From Macrosoma leucophasiata (Eukaryota > Arthropoda > Insecta > Lepidoptera > Hedylidae): DNA of 64,000 bases. Where the stretch lies: positions 10,647,501 to 10,711,500 of the forward strand of contig JAWQUS010000008.1 of NCBI GenBank assembly GCA_036365455.1. The letters are read 5' to 3'. Numbering within the stretch: position 1 is the first letter of the stretch; the number at the start of each line of letters is the position of its first letter. Below the pieces are notes generated by a model. It did no database searches and was not told where the DNA came from. It saw only the letters and a program-made list of their open reading frames with translations. The position numbers and the translations under genes were made by a program. Of the stretch, positions 1 to 11,372 are shown piece by piece.

Positions 1-589
1 TCGTCGTTACTTATACATCTAGTCTGACTTTATCAATCGCGGGTATATTTAAGGTAATTATGTGTTTATAATTAGATGACCCGATAAATTAAATTAATTA
101 TTTATTTATTTATTTCATCTTCCAAGCACAATAAAAGTACACGAGGCGGACTTAATGCTAGGTAGCATTATCTACCAGTCAACCTTAAGGTAGTGTAGAA
201 AAGTCAATATGGTAGTGCAATTGAAAATTTCGCGAAAGAAAAGAATAAGGCAGTAAGTATAATAAACTTACATTAAACTAAATTGCCTAATGATATATAT
301 TATGATATAAATACACATATAAATACATAATAAATATAAATATATATATATATTATTATTATCTTACACTATGCTACCATACCCTATCTAACACTACTCT
401 ACCTTACCTAAATCAACGGCTGGACTGATGTTTCTTTTATACTTTTTTCGTTCCAGTCCAAAATTAACAAATCCAAAAAAACTGAAATTATAAAAATGGT
501 TTATGGTTTATATATACATACATATATATTATAATTTAATTATCTATCAACGACCTGTGCCCTACAGTTTCACCTGCGATTTGAAATTG

Positions 590-975
590 TTTCCCATCAA
601 TCGCACTCTCCGAGCGTATGTCCGCTCTCTTTGGTCATGGACACTAGTTCGTTCGCTACGAGCCTCTTCGGAAGGCTCAAAACCATGTTATGCTGCGTGG
701 TAAATTAGAAACGAAGACCTGCATGAGTACCTATGTAGCCAAGATTAGGTACCCCGAATAACAAAACTGAAGTGTTAGCGACAGGGCAAGTTCGTACCGA
801 AAGACAAATCATGGCCCACTTGGGCAGGCCCATCTTAAGGTGGGCTGATGACCCGGTCAAGGCCGCACGTGGGCAATTTGGCTGGATGAGAGTGGCCCAG
901 GACTGTCCATTGTGAGGTTTTTAGGGAGAGGCTTTAGTTCAATAGTGGACGTCTTTCGGTTGTAATTATAGGAAT
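590..975 (+). mobile_element. RTE-type LINE remnant, 3' end of ORF2
   Basis: Degraded reverse-transcriptase C-terminus. Pieces read as the usual RTE tail: GRPILRWADDPVKAA, then WMRVAQD, then EALVQ and WTSFG, separated by stops and frameshifts. The family's motifs are of the type RPPTRW-DD, WMRVAQDR and VQQWTSFG. The left boundary is uncertain. It lies upstream of (or in an intron before) the last SLC35C2-like exon. Confidence 0.6.
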
Positions 976-1231
976 GGTAATTGGCGGACCAATTATAGCC
1001 TATAGCTATCCTTATGAATTTGTCTGTCATACAGGTTGGTATTTTAGTGGTATATTATTATAGCGATTATACTACTGAGTATTGACTGATTTAAGTAAGC
1101 AAAAATCAATCTACAAATCCGACTGGACGGTGCAAATATAAACTCTTTTATTATAAATCTAATTATGTTACAAACGTTTTATTTACGACGAATGTTTCTT
1201 AATTTAAAAATATGTATTATGTTACATCCAG

Positions 1232-1558
1232 GAAATGTGCATCCTAGTGTTAGCGGTGAAAGTGAACGGTGACCAACTGTCCGCTGTCAACGTGGCGGGC
1301 TTGGCGCTCTGTTTGTTCGGGATCATCGGTCACATCGTCCACAAGGTGCTCGTCATCAAGTCGGTAGCCGGCTCAATGCGCGCCATCGACAGCGATGACT
1401 TCGAGAACATAAACCGAACGCGATCGCCCAAACAGAAAGGCGAACACGACGAACCACTGCTAGAAGACCCCAAGTGGCAGCACTCGGCGAGCGAAGACAG
1501 CGACCATGATGGCGATGACATCATCTACGAAATTTCACAGAGAAGGGACCCGAGGTAG
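1232..1558 (+). CDS. SLC35C2: SLC35C2-like nucleotide-sugar transporter, last coding exon (partial gene)
   Basis: Terminal exon of a solute carrier 35 family protein; upstream exons are outside the window. It follows a splice acceptor ending in CAG and opens with EMCILVLAV, then NGDQLSAVN and a hydrophobic segment LALCLFGIIGHIVHK. This is the shape of the last transmembrane helices of SLC35C2 (compare GDQLSLLN and LCLSGISLHV in vertebrates). A polar, acidic cytosolic tail of about 65 residues follows, with a dileucine-like EPLLE motif, ending at TAG. SLC35C2 proteins are multi-pass Golgi/ER membrane proteins linked to GDP-fucose supply and Notch fucosylation. The ATG inside the exon is an internal Met, not a start. 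Another SLC35C/E paralogue is the main alternative. Confidence 0.8.
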   Translation, partial: EMCILVLAVKVNGDQLSAVNVAGLALCLFGIIGHIVHKVLVIKSVAGSMRAIDSDDFENINRTRSPKQKGEHDEPLLEDPKWQHSASEDSDHDGDDIIYEISQRRDPR

Positions 1559-2275
1559 GACCTCAATTCCATGTTTACGGTACATAAAGGACTCTGGAGC
1601 CGAATTGTTATTGGCTTGCAGTAATCGTGTAATAGTCTCCCGTGTGTTACTTTTTTCAATGGGTTAGACTTTTTTGTTCTCTAAATTTATTGGTGTTCTA
1701 AGCTTTATGCTGATGTTGAACACGAAAGATTAAAATTGTTCAATAGAGTATCATGTTGCATTCCTTCTTTAAAGTCGCGGTGAATTATGGCATTTATTTC
1801 TTTATCTTTTATTTTTAAGAGTTTATTAATTAACATTCGATTATTTTGTCTTATGATAATTTGTTATTCCTAGTGTCATATTGGACTAATAACCTCTCAA
1901 ACTGCTTGCCCCCTTTCTTATAAAGCCAGTGCTATGTTTATTCTGGCGGTAAGCAATATCGTTTCTGCCGCTTACGCTTGATCATTATATACGTAATATT
2001 ATCGTTCTGGTGTGTTTGCTAAGAAAGACTTATTCACTAAGGAGACTGTTGAAATTAGCTGATCATTCCAGTTTATATTTTAGTTATATATTTTATATGG
2101 CTACCTGATATTGGTTATAAATGCAGATGTTGATTAATTTGTTGCATTTTATTTTCATGTCGATATTATTGGAATCAATTTGTCTTATTTTGTATCAGTT
2201 GATATTTACTCTGAACATGTTACACTTAAAAACAAAAAAAAATCCCATAGCAATGTGCTTTAATAAAATGTTAAT
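1559..2275 (+). other. Probable 3' UTR of the SLC35C2-like gene
   Basis: AT-rich sequence without a supported ORF follows the stop. An AATAAA hexamer at 2262-2267 is the best poly(A) signal candidate. The true transcript end is inferred. Confidence 0.45.
2262..2267 (+). terminator. Candidate poly(A) signal AATAAA (SLC35C2-like)
   Basis: Canonical hexamer about 700 bases past the stop codon. AT-rich DNA makes chance matches common. Confidence 0.4.
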
Positions 2276-2614
2276 ATTATATTGGAAGATAATATATTCG
2301 TAAAAATGAAAAAAAAAAAAGTTTTATTGCAATGAGTGTAGTTCGCGAAAGTCTATGGAGAACACGTTTATTACCATTTATAAACCCGTTATAATTTCTT
2401 GGGAATTGATGAAATCGAATATGTAACAGACAATATTCATACACGTACGTAGTTGGTATCACACTAGGTGTTGCCTTTATATTGAAATTTATTGCTTATG
2501 AACAACATTTGTAAGAATATTACTTAGGTGTATTAATATATTAACTCATAAATTATTGTTGTTATATACAAATTATTGACACCTTTATAATAAGAATTAG
2601 CATTTACGTTAATT

Positions 2615-2618
<4 letters not shown>

Positions 2619-2659
<41 letters not shown>
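2619..2659. repeat. (AC)n microsatellite
   Basis: About twenty uninterrupted AC units. Confidence 0.97.
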
Positions 2660-2663
<4 letters not shown>

Positions 2664-4550
2664 AATACAAAAATACAAAAAAGGAAATTAAATGTTAAGA
2701 AAAGATTGTAGATAATATTCAACCAAATATTGGCTTGAAATATATTTTTATATTACATAAAATTAAAAAGTCAGGTTATTCAGAGTCTATACAGTTTGCT
2801 GTTTCTTTTAAATTTTAAACCAAAGACAAGTATGCATGTGCTTTTAAGTAATGCATTTTTTGATTCTAAATGAATGGCTTAATAATATGTGTACGTATAA
2901 AATTATCCATGTAGTGATACAATAAATAATACTACTTAACATTTCTATGGCTACTTCTATAATATTACAAAATTGGCTTTAATAAAATAATTGTTTAAAG
3001 GATCATGGCGATATTTACAGAACAAAAGAAAAAAGGGGTAGTAGGGGTAGTACACAGTAAAACAGCTTTGAGTGTAGCTATAGAACATTGGGTTCCCTAG
3101 ATAAAATTTCTAAGCTATTTTAGCTTGTATCTATTATTCACTTTTTCTATAAAAATCTATGAATAATAATTTTAATACCCCGACCATGGGCGGGGTATTA
3201 AAAATGGTCAGCGCGTCAGACTATTGCACGTTTTCTTGTGAAATGATCCTCTATGTTGAAAGTGTAAAACAACTTTAACAGATTTCTTTAAGTTAGAAAA
3301 GGATGGAAATGTTACAATAACTTAAACAGAAGTTGTGATGCAACCCAGGCTAAAGGTTATTTTAATATTTCACATCCTTATCTAACTTTAACAGATTTCT
3401 TTAAGTTAGAAAAGGATGTGTGTTTGTTTGCGTAAATGGCATCAAAAATCGAAGCGATGTATCGGAATCATATTTCTATACTTTATTATTCGTATGAACA
3501 CATCAATTTAATTAACTTGCTACACGATTCTTTATTTTATTAAGGTGATTGAATGACGTTGTAGCTGCTGTAAAACTCTTTAAAAGTTTCTTTAAATACT
3601 AAGTTTTAATATTTCCATTTCCTAAATATTTCCTTCCTCTAGACCGTCTAGACCTTATTAAATCGAAACTTCTATTGCTCGTGACTGGTTGACCCGAAAT
3701 CGTTTGCAGTCTTAGGTTAATAAACAAACTCTTCTGATTACTACTAGTATGCTTGCTACATTTTTGGTCGAAATATTTCATTAAGGTATGGTTGGTATGT
3801 TATTTATCCAACTACTTTGTCGCTTACCATGATGCCATGATGTGTGATTTAAAATCACAATATATCAATTTTTAATAAATGTGAGTTACTCCTAGTTCGT
3901 ATTTCCAAGCTGATAACTTTATTTCATTGTCTGCTAAATCTGTGCTATATACACTGTGCTATACACACTTTTGGAGATTATATATCACAGATATGTTATC
4001 TCTAAAGGTATGTGTTCATTTTTAAACGATCCTTTGAATTGGTTGTTCGTAGTGTACAGAATTGTCTAGCTTACACGAGCTTAATATCTAGTAATTATCA
4101 ATACTAAACGCTAAGTATATATTCGTTCAAGACAAGCAAGAGCGTCGCCAGAGAATAATTAATGCAGGGATGGCTCAAAATTCCCATCCGACCACAGGTT
4201 GATTGCATTATTAAACATTATGTATCGTAGACTATGAAAAGAGCATCCATTAGAATCGAATTATCTAATGATTAGATAATTTTATAACACCCGAACTTGC
4301 TCGTAAGAAAGGCTGTGATTGGCACTCTTTTGAATCGCGAAAAGGCGAAGACCAAGGCACGTCCTAAAAGATCCCGACGATGAAACCATGTTGGCCATAG
4401 CACCGAAGAACCAACACTTACAACACTGCTCTAACATGTACCCGCCGCAGCGTACCGCGCCATGCCCGCCTCCCGCCGATCCTAGCATGGCATGACTTGC
4501 ATGTCGTTATTTCAATAACCACCATAACATACACCGCCCCTAATCGAATG
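2660..4550. other. Intergenic, no gene seen
   Basis: AT-rich with no supported gene. It holds a short hairpin at about 3173-3201 (AATACCCCG against CGGGGTATT), a direct repeat of about 35 bases at 3272-3306 and 3383-3418, and a perfect 23-base palindrome at 4259-4281. These look like debris of old transposons. Confidence 0.6.
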
Positions 4551-4815
4551 TGTTTTTTTTTGTAATGGAAGTGGCAAACAAGCATGCAGTTCACATTGAT
4601 GTTCAGTGATGACTGCAGCCTATAGACACACACAAAGACCAAGGTCAAAAGGCAGATGCGTTACCATTCCTGAGGTCTAAGGTGTTTTGCTTTCGTGCCG
4701 GAAATAACAGGCCCGTACATTACCACCTGACCGGAACACGATAGTGCTGAACACTACCAATTAGCGGCAAGTATATTAGGTAGAGCTCCGTCACCGGAGT
4801 TCTACCAACAGTAAT
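4551..4815 (-). repeat. SINE-like family A, near full-length copy
   Basis: Member of a ~280-base family seen about fifteen times here. On its own strand it begins TGGTGGTAGAGCTC and ends with ATTACA plus an A-run. Shared internal landmarks are GCCGCTAAATGGTAGTG, GTGTTCCGGTC and CTGCAGTCATCACTTAACAT. The A-rich 3' end and 5'-truncated copies suggest LINE-mediated retroposition. Confidence 0.7.
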
Positions 4816-5363
4816 AATGTCTTGTGTGTCTTCCCGCACAACCCGAGCCGACGATCGGGTCCCCACCTTAACCACTTTTGTAAATGTATTTAGGCTGAGA
4901 GCCCATTGCGCTTGCCAACTGCCCGTTGAAGCGGACTATTGTCTCAGGACGAGCCACCAACATATTGTTCATAAAAAAAAACCGAGAAAGATCATAGGTT
5001 GCTTTTTGTGGCAATACCAAAGATCACGCTGACGATGTGGCGTTGAACAGCTACTTTGCTATTTCTTAATTGTTAAAATCGGTGACTGAATGGGTAAACC
5101 GTTAGATACCTTATTATACGCATTTTATTTTTTTCACTAAATTAAACTACTAAGTTACTACTACTGCTTAGCGGTACAAATAGTCGATGTCGCTTTTATT
5201 CGTATCTGGGAGTTTCACTACTAAAAATAATTATTTTCGCGTTAGCTAAATATGCTGAATTAGTCATTAGTTACTAAGCTCGAGTAAACTCGCCAGGTAT
5301 GATATAAATGTCTTACGATTTTATGTAAATATTTCGCGTAAAAATACAATGCAATTCCCAACT

Positions 5364-5613
5364 TACAGCACTCAACAATCAATATTACACATCGAGCCTA
5401 CGAAAGAGACAATCGGCTAATTTCGACTTCATAGAGCGTTATCTCTGTTGCACACAGCCTACGTAAGCAATGCGGTATTGGTTAAAACTTGATCAAAATG
5501 ATTGACAGACGTCAAATAAGTATGGTGCGAAAGAGATAACGCTCTACAGGTCCGAAATAAGCCGTAATCTCCTTCCTAAGGTCGATGTGCAATATTTCTT
5601 GTTGGATACTGTA
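5364..5613. mobile_element. MITE family B, copy 1
   Basis: Terminal inverted repeats of roughly 45 bases: the left end begins TACAGCACTCAACAATCAAT and the right end, reverse complemented, begins TACAGTATCCAACAAGAAAT. A second internal inverted segment (GAGCGTTATCTCT against AGAGATAACGCTC) makes most of the element foldable. No coding capacity. Two more copies lie at 42292 and 47645. Confidence 0.75.
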
Positions 5614-5828
5614 CTATGTTTGTTATTATATGTTATAGTTAAGAAAATGATGGAAATACTTATTATAAACATACGTAGCAACAAATAGGATTATCTTAAC
5701 AATTAAGATGTAAACCTATTGCAAATATCTGGGTTTGATTTATTGTAGAAGCTTACGTTGTCTCACATGTTATTCATGACAATCGACCTAAGCAATTTTA
5801 TAACAAATCAAGGGTATAAATAAACATA

Positions 5829-6241
5829 TACAGGGTCAATTGAAATTAGCGCATCACCTCTTGCAAGCAGCCTCTCTGCATCAATCCCAACAACATTTGT
5901 TCAACGACTTTTTAGAAATGTTGATAAATAATACTAAAAATGTTTTCAAAAGTTCGAAAGAATATCCCCCCCCCCGCTTACGTGGCTATATTTTGCCTAC
6001 GCAAGGTGCGTTGACATTGGTTTTCCCAGACAAAACTCAAGAGTAAACGCCTGTTCAGAGGCAAAAAACTATCATTTTAAAAAGTCGTAAAACAATTTTT
6101 TTTAGTTAACTTAACATATAAAAAACATATACGATTTTTTGTTTTTTTGTACAAATGTTATTAGGGTTTGATATATGTAGGTATATATTGTAGAAAGCCT
6201 GCCTGGAAGACGTGATGCGCTAATTTCAATAAACCCTGTAT
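5829..6241. mobile_element. MITE family A, copy 1
   Basis: Terminal inverted repeats of about 40 bases. The left end reads ATACAGGGTCAATTGAAATT and the right end, reverse complemented, ATACAGGGTTTATTGAAATT, both continuing AGCGCATCAC. TATA abuts both termini, fitting a TA-targeting Tc1/mariner-like element. No transposase is present; a short ORF inside is not credible as a gene. Confidence 0.78.
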
Positions 6242-7114
6242 AAATGTAAAATATTACTGCAATTACGAAACTTGCAAAATTTCTACAAATTATACGTTAC
6301 ATATCGGTGTCAGCTGGTTAAAAATGTAATTTACTTATATTGTGATACACAGTGAGAATTTTATAAATTTAAAATAAACATAGTCTTTATGACATGATGC
6401 AAACGTAGTCAACTGGAAAGTTTTTAAATAATTAAATACCTATGTATATATTTAATAGAGTTTATAAGTTTTTCTACAATGGTAAAATATAAAAGATAGG
6501 TACTATACAATATATGTAACATAAATGTATGAATATATTTTTTACAAAAAAAACGAATGTACACGTATTAATGCTTCTATGTTGAATAATAAGTCATATA
6601 AATGTATAGAGTAGTAATCCGAAATTAAAATTTAATATCTATCTACATTACTGTTGTCTTTGATCCTACATAGTCGTACTCTAAATTTATGTTAAATATA
6701 AGAAGTTGTCTCATCTATTCTCAAAACGAAGGTCTTTGACCAGTGTATATTGTCAGTGATGACAAACGGAACTGAAACGTGCGGGCAGGGCACATAGCTC
6801 GTAGAACCGTTGGTCGTTGTGTCTTGGTCCAACGCGTACCGGAAGACCAAGCTTACGTAGATCCCTCACGAGGTAGGCTGACGCGACGATCTGCGGGTCC
6901 ACCGTCTAACTGAATTATTTCATTTGTGCCCGTTTATGTCTTTGATTAGACGATCATGTTCTTTCGTGCCGTCTATGAAACAAATACCGATAATCTGATT
7001 ATCGCTATCGCTATCGCGTACCTACTAAAGTAATAATGACTGTCAGATTACTGTTATTTCTCTCATAGACGAAAGGTAAATAAAACGCTAAGAAGTAAAC
7101 GGACACGAAAAACA

Positions 7115-7243
7115 ATTCAATTAGGCCATCGAGCCACTAGTGAACATCGCAAGCAATCGACTGATCGAGACCGTTCATTATGGCAATGTTTGGGGAGGCT
7201 ATTGTCAAGCAGTGGACGTTTTTCGGCTGAAATGATGATGATG
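7115..7243 (+). mobile_element. RTE-type LINE 3' end with ATG-repeat tail
   Basis: Short remnant reading RDRSLWQCLG in one frame and KQWTFFG in another (a frameshift), then a 3' end with AGCAGTGGACGTTTTTCGGC and a short ATG repeat. This is the usual terminus of moth RTE LINEs. Confidence 0.65.
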
Positions 7244-7271
7244 AGGTATCTTACATAAAATAAATAATTAT

Positions 7272-7632
7272 AATAATGGCAACCCATTATACGTCCGACT
7301 GCTGGGCACAAGTCTCTCCTCTTTTTGGGGGTAGGCCTGGAGCTTACTCCACCACGCTGCTCCAATGCGGATTGGTGGCGATACGGGTTAGTGGCCAACC
7401 CGCTGTCGGAAGTTTTCAAACCGACAGGCCCATAAGGCCTCCGACAAGGTTTGACGACTGCTATCTATCGATAGCAACCAGGGCCGACGGCTTAACGTGT
7501 CCTCCGAAGCACGGAAACGCGCATTTTAATTTGCCACTAGCGGTCACCCATTACACATCCGACCGCGCCCGTAATGCTTAACCGAGTAGATCGCTTACGA
7601 TCTACAGCAGCCGCGGGGCCATGCGCGCTTCA
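7272..7632 (-). mobile_element. 5S-rRNA-like SINE, copy 1
   Basis: About 360 bases. The 5' end (right side) has a tRNA A-box-like segment (TGGCCTAGCGG in copy 2), then a 5S-like block: TTAAGCA, GGGCGCGGTC, then ATGGGTGACCGC, in the order found in insect 5S rRNA. The 3' half ends GCCCAGCAGT (mutated here) and GGACGTATAATGGG, resembling RTE LINE 3' ends. It lies about 30 bases from an RTE tail. Confidence 0.7.
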
Positions 7633-7824
7633 TTACATAAAATAAATTCGTCAAATAACAGCATCGACTAGTCAACCTCAGTAACAGCAATCGTCATAAT
7701 TATAATATAGTCAATTTATAGTTGCGAATCAATTTATGTTGTAATCATTCGATCTTTGTAATACGCAATGGTAGCTTTATTAATACGCAGTGGATCACGC
7801 TTCTCGTACGTGTTTTAGATATAA

Positions 7825-7965
7825 AAAGACGTCACTTCACGCCTGTAATCCTCGAAGAGGTAGGCAGAGGTATGCATTCAATCATACATGCAAACACCCA
7901 CGATTCGCCGGTTATGTTTCATCTCCGGGCACATTACCAAACTTCGACGTACTGGGAAACTTCCA
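7825..7965 (+). repeat. Dispersed moth repeat E, copy 1
   Basis: Shares the landmarks GTAATCC, GGTAGGCAGAGGT, CATACATGCA and CACCCACGATT with the sequence at 54276-54420. Type of element not determined. Confidence 0.6.
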
Positions 7966-8039
7966 GAAAATTGAAAAGTTCCAATAGAACCAGAGATAAA
8001 GGATTTAACAGGGAATTGTATCCGGTACCTGCGTAGTAG

Positions 8040-9255
8040 TAGTGGTCTGCTACCACTAGGCTACTAAGGCAGTTAGATTATTTAGACAGAAAAAAATGGA
8101 TATCTGTGTAACGCGATACTATACATATTTATTTTCGTTTTAATTCATCATTATATTTTTGGCGAAAAATAACAGTAAAGACATTCTTATTTAAAATACT
8201 TACTTACTTATAACTTACTACTTACCTAATACGTGTCGCGTTAAATAATTTTAATTAAACCATACAATGCTTTTTTTTATTTAGGAACAATTGCTGTAGA
8301 AATGGGGACATGTAATTCAAGCGAGAGCGATTCAAGTTCTATTAAATATATATCGTATCGATTTTTATTTAAGGTATACCTTACATAAAAAATCTACGTG
8401 AATATTTTATACCCGTTAATTTATACACAATAAAGAAGAAGATCGACCACTGCACTGCAAAATTATAGAAATATTTTTCTAAGAATATAATTTTGTATAA
8501 ATACATATTATTTTTACATTTTTAAATACCCACTAACAATATTTACTTGCAGTTAAGAAGTTATATCTAGAAAATTGATCCGTTTTAATGTGTCCCTTTG
8601 TAGATACACAAATTCGCTTATAATCATTTATTTTTGTTCTGACAATATTGTTAGCAAATAAATTAAGTAATAAAATAACATTGAAAAAACATTAAAGACT
8701 TACATGAATTAAAAATATATTAGCTACCAAACCTGATTAAATATTATAATAAAATTATTATAATTATGTACCTACTGTTGTCAGCGCTGCGAGCCTGTTT
8801 CTATACTTTCCTTTTATAATAATACCTTTGAAGTGTACTGAAATAGAATCTAGGCACAAAAATGTCAATTGTCTTCTTAATAACGACGTTCGTGTATTGT
8901 TTATGTACCTAAATATTAATTTAGTTTTTTTAAATCTAATTTTCTATTACTATTACCCACTAATGTACCCTTATTCATAAACGTATTTAAGCTAAGGAGT
9001 TGCTCATCATTATTCCTTTTCTATATTACGCAATGACCATAGAGCAACACGGGCCACCGGGAGTAGCCTTTAAAAATCGTCTTTTACTACGAAACTCACA
9101 TCTTGACTCTAGCAATATATATAAACAATTTCACGCACACATTTAAACATCTGGGTGACAGGCGTAGGAACACTAAATTGTACTTGTACTTTGACAGAGG
9201 GGAAAGCCTGCATATGGGTACTCCCCTCCGGTCCGCCGCGGCCGGTGACCCGCGT
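8040..9255. other. Intergenic, nothing recognised
   Basis: AT-rich sequence with no supported ORF, repeat boundary or RNA gene visible. Confidence 0.6.
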
Positions 9256-9265
9256 TGCTCTAAGG

Positions 9266-9450
9266 CAGAGGTTCCCAAACAATTTTTTCTTGTAGACCCC
9301 TTTAAATTTGTTTCTGGTTTCCGTGGACCCCCCTCCTTACTACATTTATATCACATTCTCATATTTCCAAATTTTATTCACGCCTACGTAGACCCCCATC
9401 GAGTCCCATGGACCCCAGGGGGTCTATATGGACCACTTTGGAAATCACTG
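9266..9450. mobile_element. hAT-type MITE with perfect 8-bp target duplication
   Basis: 185-base element with termini CAGAGGTTCCCAAA and, reverse complemented, CAGTGATTTCCAAA. It is flanked on both sides by CTCTAAGG (9258-9265 and 9451-9458), an exact 8-bp duplication as made by hAT transposases. No coding capacity. The intact duplication suggests a fairly recent insertion. Confidence 0.88.
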
Positions 9451-9459
9451 CTCTAAGGC

Positions 9460-11275
9460 AATGACAATGCAACTGACAAAGATAGAGTATATTTTATTGT
9501 AACTAAATCGTATATATTGTACCATTATGAATTAGGAGATTAGTCTATTGTTGTCTTGCCATTGGATTCATATTAAATGTAAATTGGGTACATACCAAAA
9601 TTGTGTCATATTATGTCCATAGGTGTCGCAGTTGCCAGTTAGTGGCAAGGCAACCTCCTGCTAGAATTTCGTCTGATATCTGCTATAGATATCACCATCT
9701 TGCCTCCCTCCTCTAGATAGTTGAACGGTGAATTTGCTTCCCTTTTCTACCGCCAAGCCGAGGATATCCTCGATAAGCGATGCCCAATGTCATTTTTTAA
9801 ATCATTTTACATACTATTACACAACACTTTACAACTTAAGCCAAATCCGTCTTTAACAGATTGCCAAAAATGCAATTTTATTTAAATTATCGTTTATGCG
9901 TCTGTCTGAATTTCATACATATATAATTCAGCGTAGACTTAACTACTATTCCACTAATTATATTTTATGTTTTATTATATTTTATTATTGCTCATAAATG
10001 CATGTTTCCTGTGAAAAATAGTCTGGTAACGTAATAATAATGGATAAGAATGATAAGTAAACGGTGCCTTAATTACAGGCATATTTTTATAATGTTTGGT
10101 ATGGTAATGATATTTCAAGATCCACGCGTAAAGTTTTGTCATGACGGGATTTAGTGATGTGACCTCCCGTGGACTCGAAGATTGGGCCACACCTTGCATG
10201 ACGTCTATGAATTGGATATAAAGATGTTAAATTGATATATATTCCGTTCATACTTTTAACACTTTAGCATATGTTCGAAATATTATACAAATGCGTTTGT
10301 TTTGCATTACACCTTTCATTAAAAAAATATAAATATTATTCGTCGTATCACTTCAATTCTTAACACATCTATGTGGACAAGAACATAAAAAAATACTATC
10401 AGTTTCAATTTATTTTATTTCATCAATAAGACTACATGGCATAGTACATAGCAGTATACTAAGTACTCTGTTATTGTCGGTACATTGGTAATCTAATAAG
10501 AGCTAAAATTATGACATGAATTTAAGCAAGCGTGTTCTGTTTCATTTCATACACGTAACGTACGTATATCATCATCGCGTCACCAGTTTATGTATTAAAT
10601 CATTACATAATCATCTGAAATTGTGCTGATTAAGTTCACTATCGTCAAATTAATAATTTAACCAAAATAATTGTTAAAAACTTTCCTACACAAGTCAACT
10701 CATGTAATACCTATATTACGATTGTGAATGAATAGTTGGTTAATTGTGGTTTATCCCACTGGTTTCAGAAACATGTTGCCTGTATCCTTTACTGTTACTA
10801 AAGTATATCTACCATTCACTGTCCTGCGTTACATTACACCATATATTTATTATTCTACTTCATTTCACAAACCAAAGTTGACGAATTTACGTTTAACTTC
10901 CAAAGTATACTAAAGATATGTTGCTACATCTATTGTAGATACACAGTATCAAATGATGGAAGTTTTTCAAGAGCTAGAAGAAATTTCCATAATCATGATT
11001 CAAGTCAGTCACTCGTTTAATAATGACGTCCTGTTGCTTTGTAATTCGTATTCCAGAAATTTATTTATATATGACGAAAACTTATCTGCGGTTGTTTATT
11101 CCATATAAATGTTAGATTTAAACATTTCTAATTTAGATTTATATTTTTTGTTTTGTTCAGAAGACTTGTTATTAATTTTATTATAGATTTTTAAGTATTT
11201 GTAACACCAATATACATAGCTGTACTATGTATCGATTGATGTAAAATTGTGAAATAAAAGCATTATTGTGATATT
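9460..11275. other. Intergenic, nothing recognised
   Basis: AT-rich. The small ORFs here have no recognisable domains and no splice context that I could support. Confidence 0.6.
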
Positions 11276-11279
11276 GACT

Positions 11280-11285
11280 TTTATT
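11280..11285 (-). terminator. Candidate poly(A) signal, KIF-binding protein gene
   Basis: AATAAA on the minus strand about 90 bases beyond the stop codon, a good distance for the only nearby minus-strand gene. Confidence 0.6.
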
Positions 11286-11372
11286 TAAAAAATATTCATA
11301 ACATAAACGTTCTTCGAATTTGAGACCAACGAAATATTTCTTATGCGTGGAACAAGCCACATAACATCGATT

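Noticed and set aside
1330..1524. Minus-strand Ser-rich ORF
   Set aside because: Antisense of the acidic tail of the SLC35C2-like exon.
7276..7581. ORFs of about 100 codons on both strands
   Set aside because: They lie inside the 5S-like SINE and are not conserved in frame in the second copy at 24337.
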